A stretch of 39,479 bases of DNA, taken from positions 1 through 39,479 of the forward strand of contig CAJADV010000012.1 in NCBI GenBank assembly GCA_903938575.1. The letters run 5' to 3'. A program made the translations under genes and the position numbers. Positions 1 to 9,400 of the stretch are shown here, piece by piece (position 1 is the first letter of the stretch; each line of letters begins with the position of its first letter). This stretch comes from an uncultured Gammaproteobacteria bacterium. Its GTDB lineage: Bacteria; Pseudomonadota; Gammaproteobacteria; Pseudomonadales; UBA5518. The notes under the pieces are model-generated. The model was given only the letters and a program-made list of their open reading frames with translations. It ran no database searches and was not told the DNA's origin.

Positions 1-605
1 CCGCGGACGAGGTCTATCAACTCCTCTCCTACGAGGGCACCGTCCCGCCGGCGATGGCCACGCTCACGGGGCGTGGCAATGTGATCTCCATGGGCTCTTT
101 CTCCAAGATCCTGGCGCCTGCGCTGCGCGTGGGCTGGATCCAGGCCGAGGCGAAACTCGTGAACCGCATGCTCGAGAGCGGCTGGGTAAACAGCGGCGGC
201 GCGGTGAACCAGTTGGCCTCCCTGCTCGTGGGTCATGCCATCGACAGCGGCGCGCTGGAGCGGCACATCGATTTCCTGCGCGGGGCCTACCGCTCGCGCT
301 TGGACACCATGCACGCAGCGCTCAAGGAACACTTCAGCGATATCGCCACCTGGACCAAACCCCTCGGCGGCTATTTCGTCTGGATCACCCTGAAGGCCGA
401 TTTCGAGACCGCACCCGTGAAACCGCGCGCGCTCGAGGCCGGGGTGGGCTTCCAGCCCGGCAGCGCTTTTTCCGGGCCAGGCGGCTTCCGTAACTCGTTG
501 CGGCTCAGTTTTGCGCACTACGACGAGACGCAGATCCGCGAGGGTGTGGCGCGGCTGGCGGCGGTGTTCCGGTCGGCGCTGACGGCGGTGCCCGCGGGGA
601 CCTGA
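1..605 (+). CDS. PLP-dependent class I/II aminotransferase, C-terminal part
   Basis: This gene is cut by the left edge of the window. The frame is open from base 3 and ends with TGA at 603-605. The first visible residues, ADEVYQLLSYEG, match the DE(V/A)Y motif of fold-type I aminotransferases, whose Asp and Tyr contact the pyridoxal phosphate. SFSKILAPALRVGW follows, and its lysine is the expected Schiff-base residue. The end has the usual small domain, with GGYFVWITL and a late NSLRLSFAHYDE segment that should hold the substrate-carboxylate arginine. Its closest relatives are probably the 2-aminoadipate/LysN or MocR-type aminotransferases. The N-terminus is missing, so I cannot tell whether a GntR DNA-binding domain is fused. 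The next gene on the same strand is an amino acid transporter, consistent with a role in amino acid metabolism. Confidence 0.9.
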   Translation, partial: ADEVYQLLSYEGTVPPAMATLTGRGNVISMGSFSKILAPALRVGWIQAEAKLVNRMLESGWVNSGGAVNQLASLLVGHAIDSGALERHIDFLRGAYRSRLDTMHAALKEHFSDIATWTKPLGGYFVWITLKADFETAPVKPRALEAGVGFQPGSAFSGPGGFRNSLRLSFAHYDETQIREGVARLAAVFRSALTAVPAGT

Positions 606-780
606 TCCGCGAGACGGTCCCGGGCGTCCCTGCCTCGGCGGCGTTCTGCCTGCATGTCCAGAGCCCCGGTGGCACTGCGCTAATGGGTTTCTGGTGGCAT
701 GTGCAGGCCTGAGGCGTCAGACTCGGCCTGACGGCATCAACCACGCGCACCGCGCGGTCGCTTGCTCACAGGGGGTTCTC

Positions 781-3700
781 TTGCATCACCGTATCCTGTC
801 AATCGCAGTGGCGCTGCTGTGGGGGCTGGCTGCGGCCGTAAGTGCGAGCCCGGCCCTGGAGATCAACGTCCTGCAGGACGCGGCAGAAGCCCGTATCGGG
901 GTGATGACGGGGTCCCTCGGTGAGACCGTCGCCAGGGGGCGCTTTCCTGCGGCCGATGTGCAGAGTTTCGACGACATCATGGACGCCGTAGCAGCCATCA
1001 AGGCCGGCCATCTCGATGCCATCGTCACGGCCTTCCCCACCGCCTACCAGGTGGTCAAGAAAACCACCGGCCTGAAGGTGCTGCCCGAGCAGCTCGATCA
1101 GGAAGAGACCTCGGTGGCGCTGCGCAAGGGCAACCCGGAGCTGCTCGCGTCCATCAACAGGATCATTGCCGCGCTTGGCGCTGATGGCACGCTGGCCGAT
1201 ATGCGCAGCCGGTGGATCAAGCCGGACAACACGCCCTATCGGGAAGTCGAGATTCCGGTGCCGACGAGTGGCACGCCGCTCCGCGTAGGCGTGGCCGCCA
1301 CGCGCGAGCCCTTGAGTTTCACGCAGGGCGGCCGCGTGACCGGCCACGACGGGGAACTCGCGCGACGGTTGGCTGCGGGGCTCCAGCGGCCGATCGAGTT
1401 CGTCGACATGAAATTCATGGCGCTGATCCCCGCGCTCATTTCCGGCAAGATCGACCTGATCGTGACCGGCATGACCGCCACGCCCGAACGCGCGAAGACG
1501 GTCGATTTTTCCGCGTCCTATTTCAGCAACGCGCAGGTGCTGCTCGCGAGCGCCACTGCGGCTGCGGCAACGCCCGCCGCGCCGGCGGCGTCGGCGTCGA
1601 CGCCGATGCTTCACGGCACGGCAGACCTGGATGGCAAGCGCATCGCGGTGATGCTGGGTTCTGTCTACGACACCTTTGCCCAGAAAAATTATCCGCAGGC
1701 AACGGTGCTGCAATTCGAGACCTCGGCGGACCAGCAACTGGCGGTGCTGGCGGGCAAGGCCGATGCGGGTCTCGCTGACGAGGAAGGCCTGGTCGAGGTG
1801 TTCGGGAAGAACCCGCAACTCGAGATGTTCGGCGAGCCGCTGCTCGAATTGCCCATGGGCGTGGGTTTTCGCAAGGACAACACGGAGTTGCGCGACGCCT
1901 TCAACCGCTTTCTGGCCGGGATCCGCGAGAACGGTGTGTATGACGATATGGTGGCCCGCTGGATCACGCGCCACGAGACGCAGATGCCGGCGGTGGCGGC
2001 GGCCAATCCGACGGGCCCGCTGGTGGCCGGGGTCTCGGCAGGCGGACTGCCTTTCGCCGCGGTCCAGGATGGCGAACTGGTGGGCTTCGATATCGAGATG
2101 CTGACGCGCTTTGCGGCATCGATCGGCAAGGATCTCAGCTTCGCGCAGATGCCCTTCGGCGGGCTGATCGCCGCCAATGCCAGTGGCAAGGTCGATCTGA
2201 TCGCCGCCTCGATGTTCATTACCGAGGAGCGCCAGCAGCGCATCGATTTTTCCGATCCCTACTACTCAACCGCCGGGCGTGCCTACGCGCTGGGCTCGCG
2301 TCTTGCGAAGGCTCCGGCTGCGGCTCCTGCTGCGGCCGGTGCACCCTTGCTTGCATCGCTGGATGACCTCAAGGACAAGCGCATCGGCGTGCAACTGGGC
2401 ACGGTTTTCGATCTTTACGCCACCAAGACTTTCCCGCAGGCAACGGTGCTCCAGTTCCCCACTTTCCAGGAAGTGGTCCTGGCCGTCGTCGCCGGCAAAG
2501 TGGATGCTGGGTTCAATGATGTCGATACGATTGCCGAGGTGATGCGCTCCCAGAGTGAGCTGGCAACCTTTGGCGAGATTCTGTTTTCCTCGCCCGTGGC
2601 TGCGGGTTTCAACAAGACCAAGCCCGAGCTGCGACTTGCCTTCGATGCCTTCCTGAAGGACATCCGTGCCAACGGTGTCTATGACGATATGGTCGCGCGC
2701 TGGATGACCCAGCGCAGCCGACAGATGCCGGTGGTGTCGTCTGCCACGGCCAACGGTGTGCTGGTGGTGGGGACATCGACCACCGGCTTTCCCTTTGTGG
2801 CGGTGCAGGATGGCGAGCTCGCGGGCTTCGATGTGGAGCTTGCCAGGCGCTTTGGGGCGCACATCGGCAAGGAGGTGCGCTTTGCCAACCAGGAGTTCGC
2901 CGGGCTTATCGCAGCCCTCGTGAGTGGCAAGGTCGACGTGATCATCTCCGACATGTTCATGACGGCCGAACGCGCCAAACAGATCGACTTCTCGGAGCCT
3001 TATTTCGCACAAGACAATGCAGCCTTCGCGCTGCGCGCCAATACCCTGCCGCCTGCGGCACCTTCGGTGACCGCGCCTGTGGCCACCGATGCCGACGCGC
3101 CGGTCGAGCTTTCGTTCTTCGGCAAGGTGGCGGAGGGCTTCGAAGCCAACATCATGCGCGAGCAGCGTTACCTGCTGTTGTGGGACGGCCTGAAGTCCAC
3201 GGTGATCATCTCGATACTCGCCACGCTCTTTGGCACGGCTCTCGGTGCCGTGGTCTGCTTCATGCGCATGTCTCCGCTCGCGCTGTTGCGCCTGCCGGCG
3301 CGCTGCTACATCTCCGTGCTGCGCGGGATGCCGGTGGTGGTGCTGCTGATGCTGATCTTTTACGTGGTGTTTGCCTCGGTGAACATCGATCCGGTGTTCG
3401 TGGCGGTGATTGCCTTCGGCATGAACTTCGCGGCCTATGTCTCGGAGATGTTCCGCTCCGGGATCGAGGGTGTTGATCGCGGGCAGTCCGAGGCCGGGAT
3501 CGCGATGGGCTTCAGCCGGACGCAGACGTTTATCCATATCGTGCTGCCGCAGATGCTCCAGCGCATCCTGCCGGTCTACAAGGGCGAGTTCATTTCGCTG
3601 GTAAAGATGACCTCGATCGTGGGTTATATCGCGGTGCAGGATCTCACCAAGGCGAGCGATATCATCCGCAGCCGCACCTTCGATGCGTTCTTCCCGCTGG

Positions 3701-3807
3701 TGATGGTGGCGGTGATGTACTTCGTGATCTCGTGGGTGCTGATGCAGGCGCTTGAATACCTGGAGCGGGTTACGGATCCGCGGTCAGGGCGCGCCACTTC
3801 CCGCTAA
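781..3807 (+). CDS. Fused amino-acid-binding lobes plus ABC permease
   Basis: This 1008-residue protein combines periplasmic amino-acid-binding domains (SBP_bac_3 type) with a His/Gln-type ABC permease. I chose the TTG at 781 because AGGGGG lies five bases upstream and a signal-peptide-like hydrophobic segment (RILSIAVALLWGLAAAVSA) follows at once; an in-frame upstream start at 694 would bury it. Residue ranges: lobe II alone about 38-150; lobe I 166-258 with lobe II 282-398; lobe I 412-505 with lobe II 527-643; lobe I alone 659-753; then membrane helices from about 800 to 1000. The permease EAA loop is near 886-924 (SEAGIAMGF). Copies are joined by Ala/Pro-rich linkers. The Arg before DFS that binds the substrate carboxylate is kept in all three lobe I copies. 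No ATPase gene is adjacent, so the energising subunit must be encoded elsewhere. Confidence 0.9.
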   Translation: MHHRILSIAVALLWGLAAAVSASPALEINVLQDAAEARIGVMTGSLGETVARGRFPAADVQSFDDIMDAVAAIKAGHLDAIVTAFPTAYQVVKKTTGLKVLPEQLDQEETSVALRKGNPELLASINRIIAALGADGTLADMRSRWIKPDNTPYREVEIPVPTSGTPLRVGVAATREPLSFTQGGRVTGHDGELARRLAAGLQRPIEFVDMKFMALIPALISGKIDLIVTGMTATPERAKTVDFSASYFSNAQVLLASATAAAATPAAPAASASTPMLHGTADLDGKRIAVMLGSVYDTFAQKNYPQATVLQFETSADQQLAVLAGKADAGLADEEGLVEVFGKNPQLEMFGEPLLELPMGVGFRKDNTELRDAFNRFLAGIRENGVYDDMVARWITRHETQMPAVAAANPTGPLVAGVSAGGLPFAAVQDGELVGFDIEMLTRFAASIGKDLSFAQMPFGGLIAANASGKVDLIAASMFITEERQQRIDFSDPYYSTAGRAYALGSRLAKAPAAAPAAAGAPLLASLDDLKDKRIGVQLGTVFDLYATKTFPQATVLQFPTFQEVVLAVVAGKVDAGFNDVDTIAEVMRSQSELATFGEILFSSPVAAGFNKTKPELRLAFDAFLKDIRANGVYDDMVARWMTQRSRQMPVVSSATANGVLVVGTSTTGFPFVAVQDGELAGFDVELARRFGAHIGKEVRFANQEFAGLIAALVSGKVDVIISDMFMTAERAKQIDFSEPYFAQDNAAFALRANTLPPAAPSVTAPVATDADAPVELSFFGKVAEGFEANIMREQRYLLLWDGLKSTVIISILATLFGTALGAVVCFMRMSPLALLRLPARCYISVLRGMPVVVLLMLIFYVVFASVNIDPVFVAVIAFGMNFAAYVSEMFRSGIEGVDRGQSEAGIAMGFSRTQTFIHIVLPQMLQRILPVYKGEFISLVKMTSIVGYIAVQDLTKASDIIRSRTFDAFFPLVMVAVMYFVISWVLMQALEYLERVTDPRSGRATSR

Positions 3808-3820
3808 ACCCGGCTCCGCC

Positions 3821-4549
3821 TCAGCCCTGCCGCTCGCAGGGTTCCGCCGCCATGCGTCCTTTTGCGAGTCGCACGGTGGCTGCGGGCTCTCTTCCTGCAA
3901 ACACCGTAAGGCGTCCGTTGCTGAAGGTCCTGGGGCTGGCGACGTCTGCCGTATCGCCGGGATTCATCAAGGGAAGCTGGAGCAACTCGCCGCCTGGCAG
4001 CGTGACGTAGGCGACGCCGGCCTCCAGGGCCATGAGGTAGTGTTCGCCGCCGCAGAGATAGGTGTCTGGCGTCGGGGTGATGATCATGCGTTGCGCGGGC
4101 GGTGCGGCGACGCTTTGGGCAGGCATGGGCTCGCTCCGCATCAGGATCTGGTAGGGCTTGGCGCCTTTCAGTGTCAACGCACCGCTCTGGTCACGGCTCA
4201 TGGTGCTCGCGGCGGCAAGGCTCGCGAGCAGCGACTCTTCCTGATTCATCAGCGCGGGGGTGCACATCCTGCGGGTGCTGACCAGCCCGGTGAAGTGGAT
4301 CGTGCTGCCCTCCTGCGCATAGGCCCCGCTCACGCGGTTGCAGCCCGTGGAGCCCGAGAGGCGTCCGGCCCCGTCGAAATCGAGCAGCAGGTTGGCATTG
4401 TCCATGACGCCCTTGCCGTCGACGTCTTCCACGCGCCAGCTGCCGGAGATCTTCCAGTCATCGACGCCGGAGACGGGCTCGGGTGCCGTCGTGCATCCGC
4501 CAAGCGCCAGCAGAACCAGTGCGAGGCGGATCGATGCCCTATGCCGCAT
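3821..4549 (-). CDS. META (HslJ-like) domain lipoprotein with MliC-like C-terminus
   Basis: This is a 242-residue predicted lipoprotein. The signal peptide ends in the lipobox LGGC, with Cys19 the likely lipidated residue. Residues about 35-125 form a META/HslJ-type domain, shown by the hallmark GSTGCNRVSGAY followed by a second conserved Cys in the RRMCTPALMNQE segment. From about residue 160 a second small beta domain with paired cysteines (YLCGGEHY ... AAEPCERQG) and the core VTLPGGELLQLP resembles the lysozyme-inhibitor MliC fold. It would sit in the outer membrane or periplasm and is plausibly involved in envelope stress or lysozyme resistance; that role is inferred. It converges with the transporter gene, leaving a 13-bp gap. 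The META call is firm and the MliC-like call is tentative. Confidence 0.8.
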   Translation of the reverse strand: MRHRASIRLALVLLALGGCTTAPEPVSGVDDWKISGSWRVEDVDGKGVMDNANLLLDFDGAGRLSGSTGCNRVSGAYAQEGSTIHFTGLVSTRRMCTPALMNQEESLLASLAAASTMSRDQSGALTLKGAKPYQILMRSEPMPAQSVAAPPAQRMIITPTPDTYLCGGEHYLMALEAGVAYVTLPGGELLQLPLMNPGDTADVASPRTFSNGRLTVFAGREPAATVRLAKGRMAAEPCERQG

Positions 4550-4610
4550 GACAAATTTCCCTCGGAGCGCGTGTTGTTGGAATCTCCGTGTGCGCGGCGC
4601 TGTGTCGCGA

Positions 4611-5501
4611 TCAACCGCCGCCCGGCTCCGCCTGCGCTGCCAGCTTGTCCTGCGTGCGCAAGTCGAAATCGCTGGCGTCGTGACGCTCGATCAGTTGCTC
4701 CTCGGGCTTGCCCCATTTGACGTTCACGATGCGGCCACGCTTCACTGCGGGTCGTGCGCCGATCTGCGCTGACCAGCGGATGACGTGCGTGTAGGACTGC
4801 ACGTCGAGGAATTCCCCGCCACCGTACAAAAGGCCATCGACCAGCGCGCCGTACCAGGGCCAGATCGCCATATCGGCGATGGTGTAGTCATCGCCCGACA
4901 TGTAGGTGTTTTCCGCGAGGTTGCGGTCCAGCACATCGAGCTGGCGCTTCACCTCCATCGTGAAGCGGTCGATGGCGTACTCGATCTTGGCGGGTGCGTA
5001 GGCGTAGAAGTGGCCAAAACCGCCGCCAAGGTAGGGCGTGCTTGCCATCTGCCAGAAGAGCCAGGAAAGGCACTCGCCCCGTTTGGCGGACTCGGTGGGC
5101 AGGAAGGCGCCGAATTTCTCCGCCAGGTAGAGCAGGATCGCGCCCGACTCGAAAACCCGCGTGGGCGGGGTCGTGCCGTGATCCACGAGCGTCGGGATTT
5201 TCGAGTTGGGGTTTGCCGCAACGAAGCCGCTGCCGAATTGTTCGCCTTCGAGGATGTTCACGAGCCAGGCGTCGTACTCGGCGCCCGTGTGCCCGAGGGC
5301 GAGCAATTCCTCGAGCATCACCGTGACCTTGATGCCATTGGGCGTGCCCAGCGAATAGAGCTGCAGCGGGTGCCGCCCCACCGGGAGTTCCTTGTCGTGC
5401 GTGGGGCCGGCGATGGGGCGGTTGATGTTGGCAAAGCGCCCCCCGGTGCCTTTATTCCAGGTCCAGACTTTGGGCGGGGTGTAGTCGGATTCATCGGACA
5501 C
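4611..5501 (-). CDS. yghU: YghU-type glutathione S-transferase / disulfide-bond reductase
   Basis: The 296-residue protein matches E. coli YghU along nearly its whole length: SLGTPNGIKVTVMLEELLAL in the thioredoxin-like domain, NPNSKIP and RVFESGAILLYLAEKFG at the glutathione site, YTIADMAIWPW in the helical domain, and the ending RPAVKRGRIVN with ERHDASDF. YghU-type enzymes use glutathione to reduce small disulfides and peroxides in the cytosol. The start is GTG at 5501, with AGGAG at 5514-5510 on this strand about 8 bases upstream. The ribosome-binding site lies inside a perfect 10-bp palindrome (5504-5513). It is divergent from the DUF1295 gene. Family assignment is strong. Confidence 0.95.
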   Translation of the reverse strand: MSDESDYTPPKVWTWNKGTGGRFANINRPIAGPTHDKELPVGRHPLQLYSLGTPNGIKVTVMLEELLALGHTGAEYDAWLVNILEGEQFGSGFVAANPNSKIPTLVDHGTTPPTRVFESGAILLYLAEKFGAFLPTESAKRGECLSWLFWQMASTPYLGGGFGHFYAYAPAKIEYAIDRFTMEVKRQLDVLDRNLAENTYMSGDDYTIADMAIWPWYGALVDGLLYGGGEFLDVQSYTHVIRWSAQIGARPAVKRGRIVNVKWGKPEEQLIERHDASDFDLRTQDKLAAQAEPGGG

Positions 5502-5659
5502 GGGGAGATCTCCTGTGCTGGTGTGGCGGGCAGCCGCCGTTGCTCGAGCGCTATGTTACCCAATGCTCGCAGGGTGCGCGCCTGCGGCGTCAGATCCCGC
5601 CCGGTCGACAAACGCCGTTTGATCGAGGCACGATTGTCTTTTTCCGGAGGCTTGGACCC

Positions 5660-6433
5660 ATGTTCGATCTGTCCGTTTATCTCTGGGGCCTTGCTGCGCT
5701 CGGCGTGCTGGCGGCGGGTGGCTGGCTTGGCTCGCTGTGGCTGCGGCGGGTGGATATCGTCGACAGCCTGTGGTCGCTGATGTTCCTGCTCGCGGGGCTG
5801 GTGTACGCACAGGTCTCAGGTCTCACGTCCGCGCGCGCTTGCCTGCTGCTGTGGCTGGTGGGCATCTGGGCGATCCGGCTGTCGGTCTACCTCAGCGTGC
5901 GCTGCGCTGGCCACGAGGAAGACCGGCGGTATCGCGCCATGCGCGCGCGCTACGGTCCGGGGTTTCACGTGGCGAGCCTGTGGCGTGTGTTCGGCCTGCA
6001 AGCGCTGCTCGCGTGGCTGATTTCCGTCCCGTTGCTGGGCGCGGCCCTGGGCGGTTCCCCGCTTGGCCCGCTCGATTATGCAGGCGCGCTTTTGTGGGCC
6101 GTGGGCTTCGTGTTCGAGGCCGGTGGTGACTGGCAGCTCGCGCGCTTCAAGGCCGATCCCGCCAACCACGACCGGGTGATGGATCGGGGGCTCTGGCGCT
6201 ACACCCGGCACCCGAATTACTTCGGGGATACCTGCATGTGGTGGGGTTTTTACCTGCTCGCGCTGTCTGCCGGTGCGTGGTGGAGTTTCCCCGGCCCGCT
6301 GCTGATGACCTTCCTGCTGCTGCGGGTCTCGGGGGTGACGCTGCTCGAGCGCACCATCGGCAAGCGTCGGCCTGCGTATGCGGACTATGTGCGCCGTACC
6401 AACGCCTTCCTGCCGGGCCCGCCGCGTCCGTAG
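5660..6433 (+). CDS. DUF1295 / steroid 5-alpha-reductase-like membrane protein
   Basis: This is a 257-residue integral membrane protein of the DUF1295 family, related to the isoprenylcysteine methyltransferase/steroid reductase fold. It has roughly six or seven hydrophobic segments, the conserved YRAMRARYG motif after the third, and the C-terminal signature GLWRYTRHPNYFGDTCMWWG, which in the fold forms the NADPH- or cofactor-binding region. It ends with an ERTIGKRRPAYADYVRRT stretch typical of the family. The ATG at 5660 is preceded by GGAGG at 5646-5650; the frame is open further upstream but without a good start. The physiological substrate is unknown for the family. It converges with the RND pump gene with one base between the stop codons. 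Confidence 0.9.
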   Translation: MFDLSVYLWGLAALGVLAAGGWLGSLWLRRVDIVDSLWSLMFLLAGLVYAQVSGLTSARACLLLWLVGIWAIRLSVYLSVRCAGHEEDRRYRAMRARYGPGFHVASLWRVFGLQALLAWLISVPLLGAALGGSPLGPLDYAGALLWAVGFVFEAGGDWQLARFKADPANHDRVMDRGLWRYTRHPNYFGDTCMWWGFYLLALSAGAWWSFPGPLLMTFLLLRVSGVTLLERTIGKRRPAYADYVRRTNAFLPGPPRP

Positions 6434-6434
6434 C

Positions 6435-9400
6435 TCAGTCAGGTGCGCGACTGAGTGCTGGCGGCAGCAGCTTGTACATCACCGGCGTGACGATGCGGGC
6501 GAGCAGCGTTGAACTGCACAGCCCGCCGATCATCACGATCGCGAGTGGCGCATAAACGGCTGAGCCTGCAACGGCCAACGGTAGCAACCCGCCGATGGCG
6601 GTTGCGGAGGTGAGCAGCACGGGCAGGAAGCGCAGTTCTCCCGCGCGCTCTATGGCCTCGTCGAGCGGCATGCCCTCCTGGCGCAGTTGGTTGGTGAAAT
6701 CCACCAGCAGGATGGAATTCTTGATCTCGACGCCAGTGAGCGCCACGAAACCGATGATCGCCATGTACGACAGCGACTGTCCCGTGACGTAGAGCGCGAG
6801 CAGCGCACCGAGAATACCGAAAGGCACCACTCCCGCCACGATCAGGGTGGAGCGGAAACTGCCGAACTCGAGCACCAGTACCGCGACGATACCGAGCGCC
6901 GCCACCAGCAGTGCGGCACCGAGGCCACCGAAGCTCGACGAGGCCGCCTCGGCTTCACCGCCGGCGACGATCCGGTAACCGCGCGGCAGTTGCAGCCCCG
7001 CCAGCGCCTCATAGACCGAGGCGGTGACGGCGCTGCCCGTCGCGCCGTCGGCAAAGTATCCCGTGAGGGTGACCAGACGCTCGCGGTCACGCCGCTGAAT
7101 ACGCTCCGGCGCGCTCACGAGATGCGGATCTGCCACCTGGGCGAGCGGCACCGATTCACCGCCCCCGCGAGGGCTCAACCGTATATCGTCCAGCAGCGCG
7201 AGTGTGGGTGCGGCGCCGATCGGCAGGCGGACCGTGATGTCATAGGAGTCGCCGAGCTGATCACGGAAGGTGGCGGCGGGTTGGCCCGCGATCATTGCCC
7301 GAATGGTGCGGTCTGCGTCCTCGCTGCCGAGTCCCAGCAGGTTTGCCTTGTCGGTGTCGATGCCGAGATCGAGGTCTATGCGTGGCAAGCGCAGCGGGTT
7401 CACCACGTCGCGCGTGCCTTCCACCTGCTTGATGATCTGCTCGGCCTTGCCCGCGAGCTCGCGTAGCACCCTGAGATCCGGGCCGAAAATGCGCACCGCC
7501 AACGGGGCTTCTATCGGCGGCCCGTTACGGAACTGGCTCACCACGATGCGGGCGTCCGGGTACTGGTCGAACCGCTCGCGCAGGGTCTGCAGAAGGAGTT
7601 CGCTGCGCTTGCCGTCCCAGTGCTCCAGGCCTACGAACACCTGCGCCATATCCGGACTCTCGGAGCGTGCGAATTCGTTGTAGTAGATGTACGGGTTGTC
7701 CTTGCCGAGGTTAGCCATCACATGCCTTACCTCGGGGTGGCGCAGGAGCTCGGTTTCCACCATGCGCAAGGCCGCGTCGGTGGCCTTGAGGGATGCGCCT
7801 TCCGGGCCATTGATGGTGATCAGGAACTGCGGCTTGTCGGCGGCGGGGAAGAGCGAGAAACCCAGTCCTGGCACCAGCAGCAGGCTGGCTGCCAACGGCC
7901 CGAACGCGAGCAGCAGTGCAGTACGCGGACGAGTCAGCGCGCGCTTGACCACGGGGGCATACACACGCGTGATGATGCCCTGCAGCAGTCGCAGCGAGCG
8001 GTTTCCGGCCGGGTTTTCCACTTTCGGCAGGAACACGCTCGCCAGGAACGGGATGATAGTGAGCGCCACGAAGAGCGAGGCCAGCACAGTGAGCACTACG
8101 GCAAGCGGCAGGCCGCGGGTGAACTTGCCGGCGCCCTCGGGCAGGCTGAGCAGTGGCAGAAAAGCCAGCAGCAGCGCCGCAGTGCATCCCAGCACGGCCA
8201 GCGAGATCTGTCCTGTGGCGTCGATCGCGGCTCGCACACGCGTGGCTCCGTCGCGCATATGCCGGGAGACGTTCTCGACCACGACGATGGCGTCGTCGAC
8301 CAGCAGGCCAAGCGCGACCACGAAGCCGGCGATGCTCATCTGGTTGAGGGTGAATCCCAGCGCCCAGAGACCGGCGAGACCCATGGCGAGCGACAGAGGA
8401 ATCGCTATGGCCACGATGCCTGCCGCCCGCAGTCCGAGCGGCAGCAGCGTGATGCCCACCAGTGCGAGTGCGATCAGGAAATCCCGCCCCAGATGATCGA
8501 GGCGGTTGCGCACGTTGGTCGCCTGGACGAAACCCGCCACCAGCTCGACCGTGGCGGGCAGTTGTTCGCGGAACGCCGCGATGCGCGCATCGATCCCGCG
8601 CTGTACCGCGAAGATGTCCGCGCCATCCTGCATGTTGGCCGTGATCCAGGCTGCGGGCCTGCCGTTGTAGCGGCCGAGGTAGCGCTGCTCCTCGATGGCC
8701 CATCCGGCCTCGGCGACGTCTCTTACGCGCACCGGGCTGCCGTTGCGCACGGTGAGGACGGTGTCGCGGATTTCGTCGATGGATTCGTAATCGCCGGTGG
8801 TTTTCAGATTGTAGCGACGGGAACCGATATCGATCGCACCACCGGGAATGTTGGCGCCCTCGCCACGCAGTGCGCCGACCACGGTTGCCACGTCCACGCC
8901 GCTTTGCGCGAGACGCGCCGGGTCGAGAGCGACCCGCACTTCCGGGCGGGGAATGGCCCAGGTCTCGGCGCGCCGGATCCCCGGGACGGTTTCGAGCAGG
9001 TCTTCCAGATCCTCGGCGAGGCGCTTGAAATCGAGCGGTGTGGCGCCGTTATCAACCAGCGCGAACTGCACGATGTTCACCAGCGAAGGGTTCGATTTAC
9101 GCAGTTCGATGTTGCGGATGCCTTCGGGCAGGCTGCCGCGCAGGCCGTTGATCTCCCGCACCACTTCGTCGTGCTTGGCCTCGGGATCGGTGTCCCAGTC
9201 GAACTCGAGCTGTATCACGCCGGAGCCGTTGCGGCTGGTCGAGCGGATTTCCTTGATGTCGTCGAGTTCCGCCAGCGCGTCTTCGATCGGGTCGACCACC
9301 AGGCGCTCGATATCGAGTGGGTCGGCACCCGGCAGGTTCACGATCACCGTGCTGACGGGGATGGGGAAATTGGGATCTTCGCTGCGCGGTATGTCCAAGA

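Noticed and set aside
715..733. CGTCAG-N7-CTGACG hairpin upstream of the transporter gene, considered as terminator or operator.
   Set aside because: The stem is only six base pairs with no T-run, and there is no regulator gene to link it to.
799..1974. Long minus-strand open frames opposite the transporter gene, also at 2266-3537, 7620-9653 (plus) and 17851-19161.
   Set aside because: They are antisense shadows in GC-rich DNA, with Arg/His-rich, low-family-like sequence and no conserved motifs; the opposite strand has clear families.
5931..5962. CGCGCCATGCGCGCGCGC in the DUF1295 gene resembles the REP core.
   Set aside because: It lies within the conserved YRAMRARYG coding motif, so the similarity is due to codons in GC-rich DNA.
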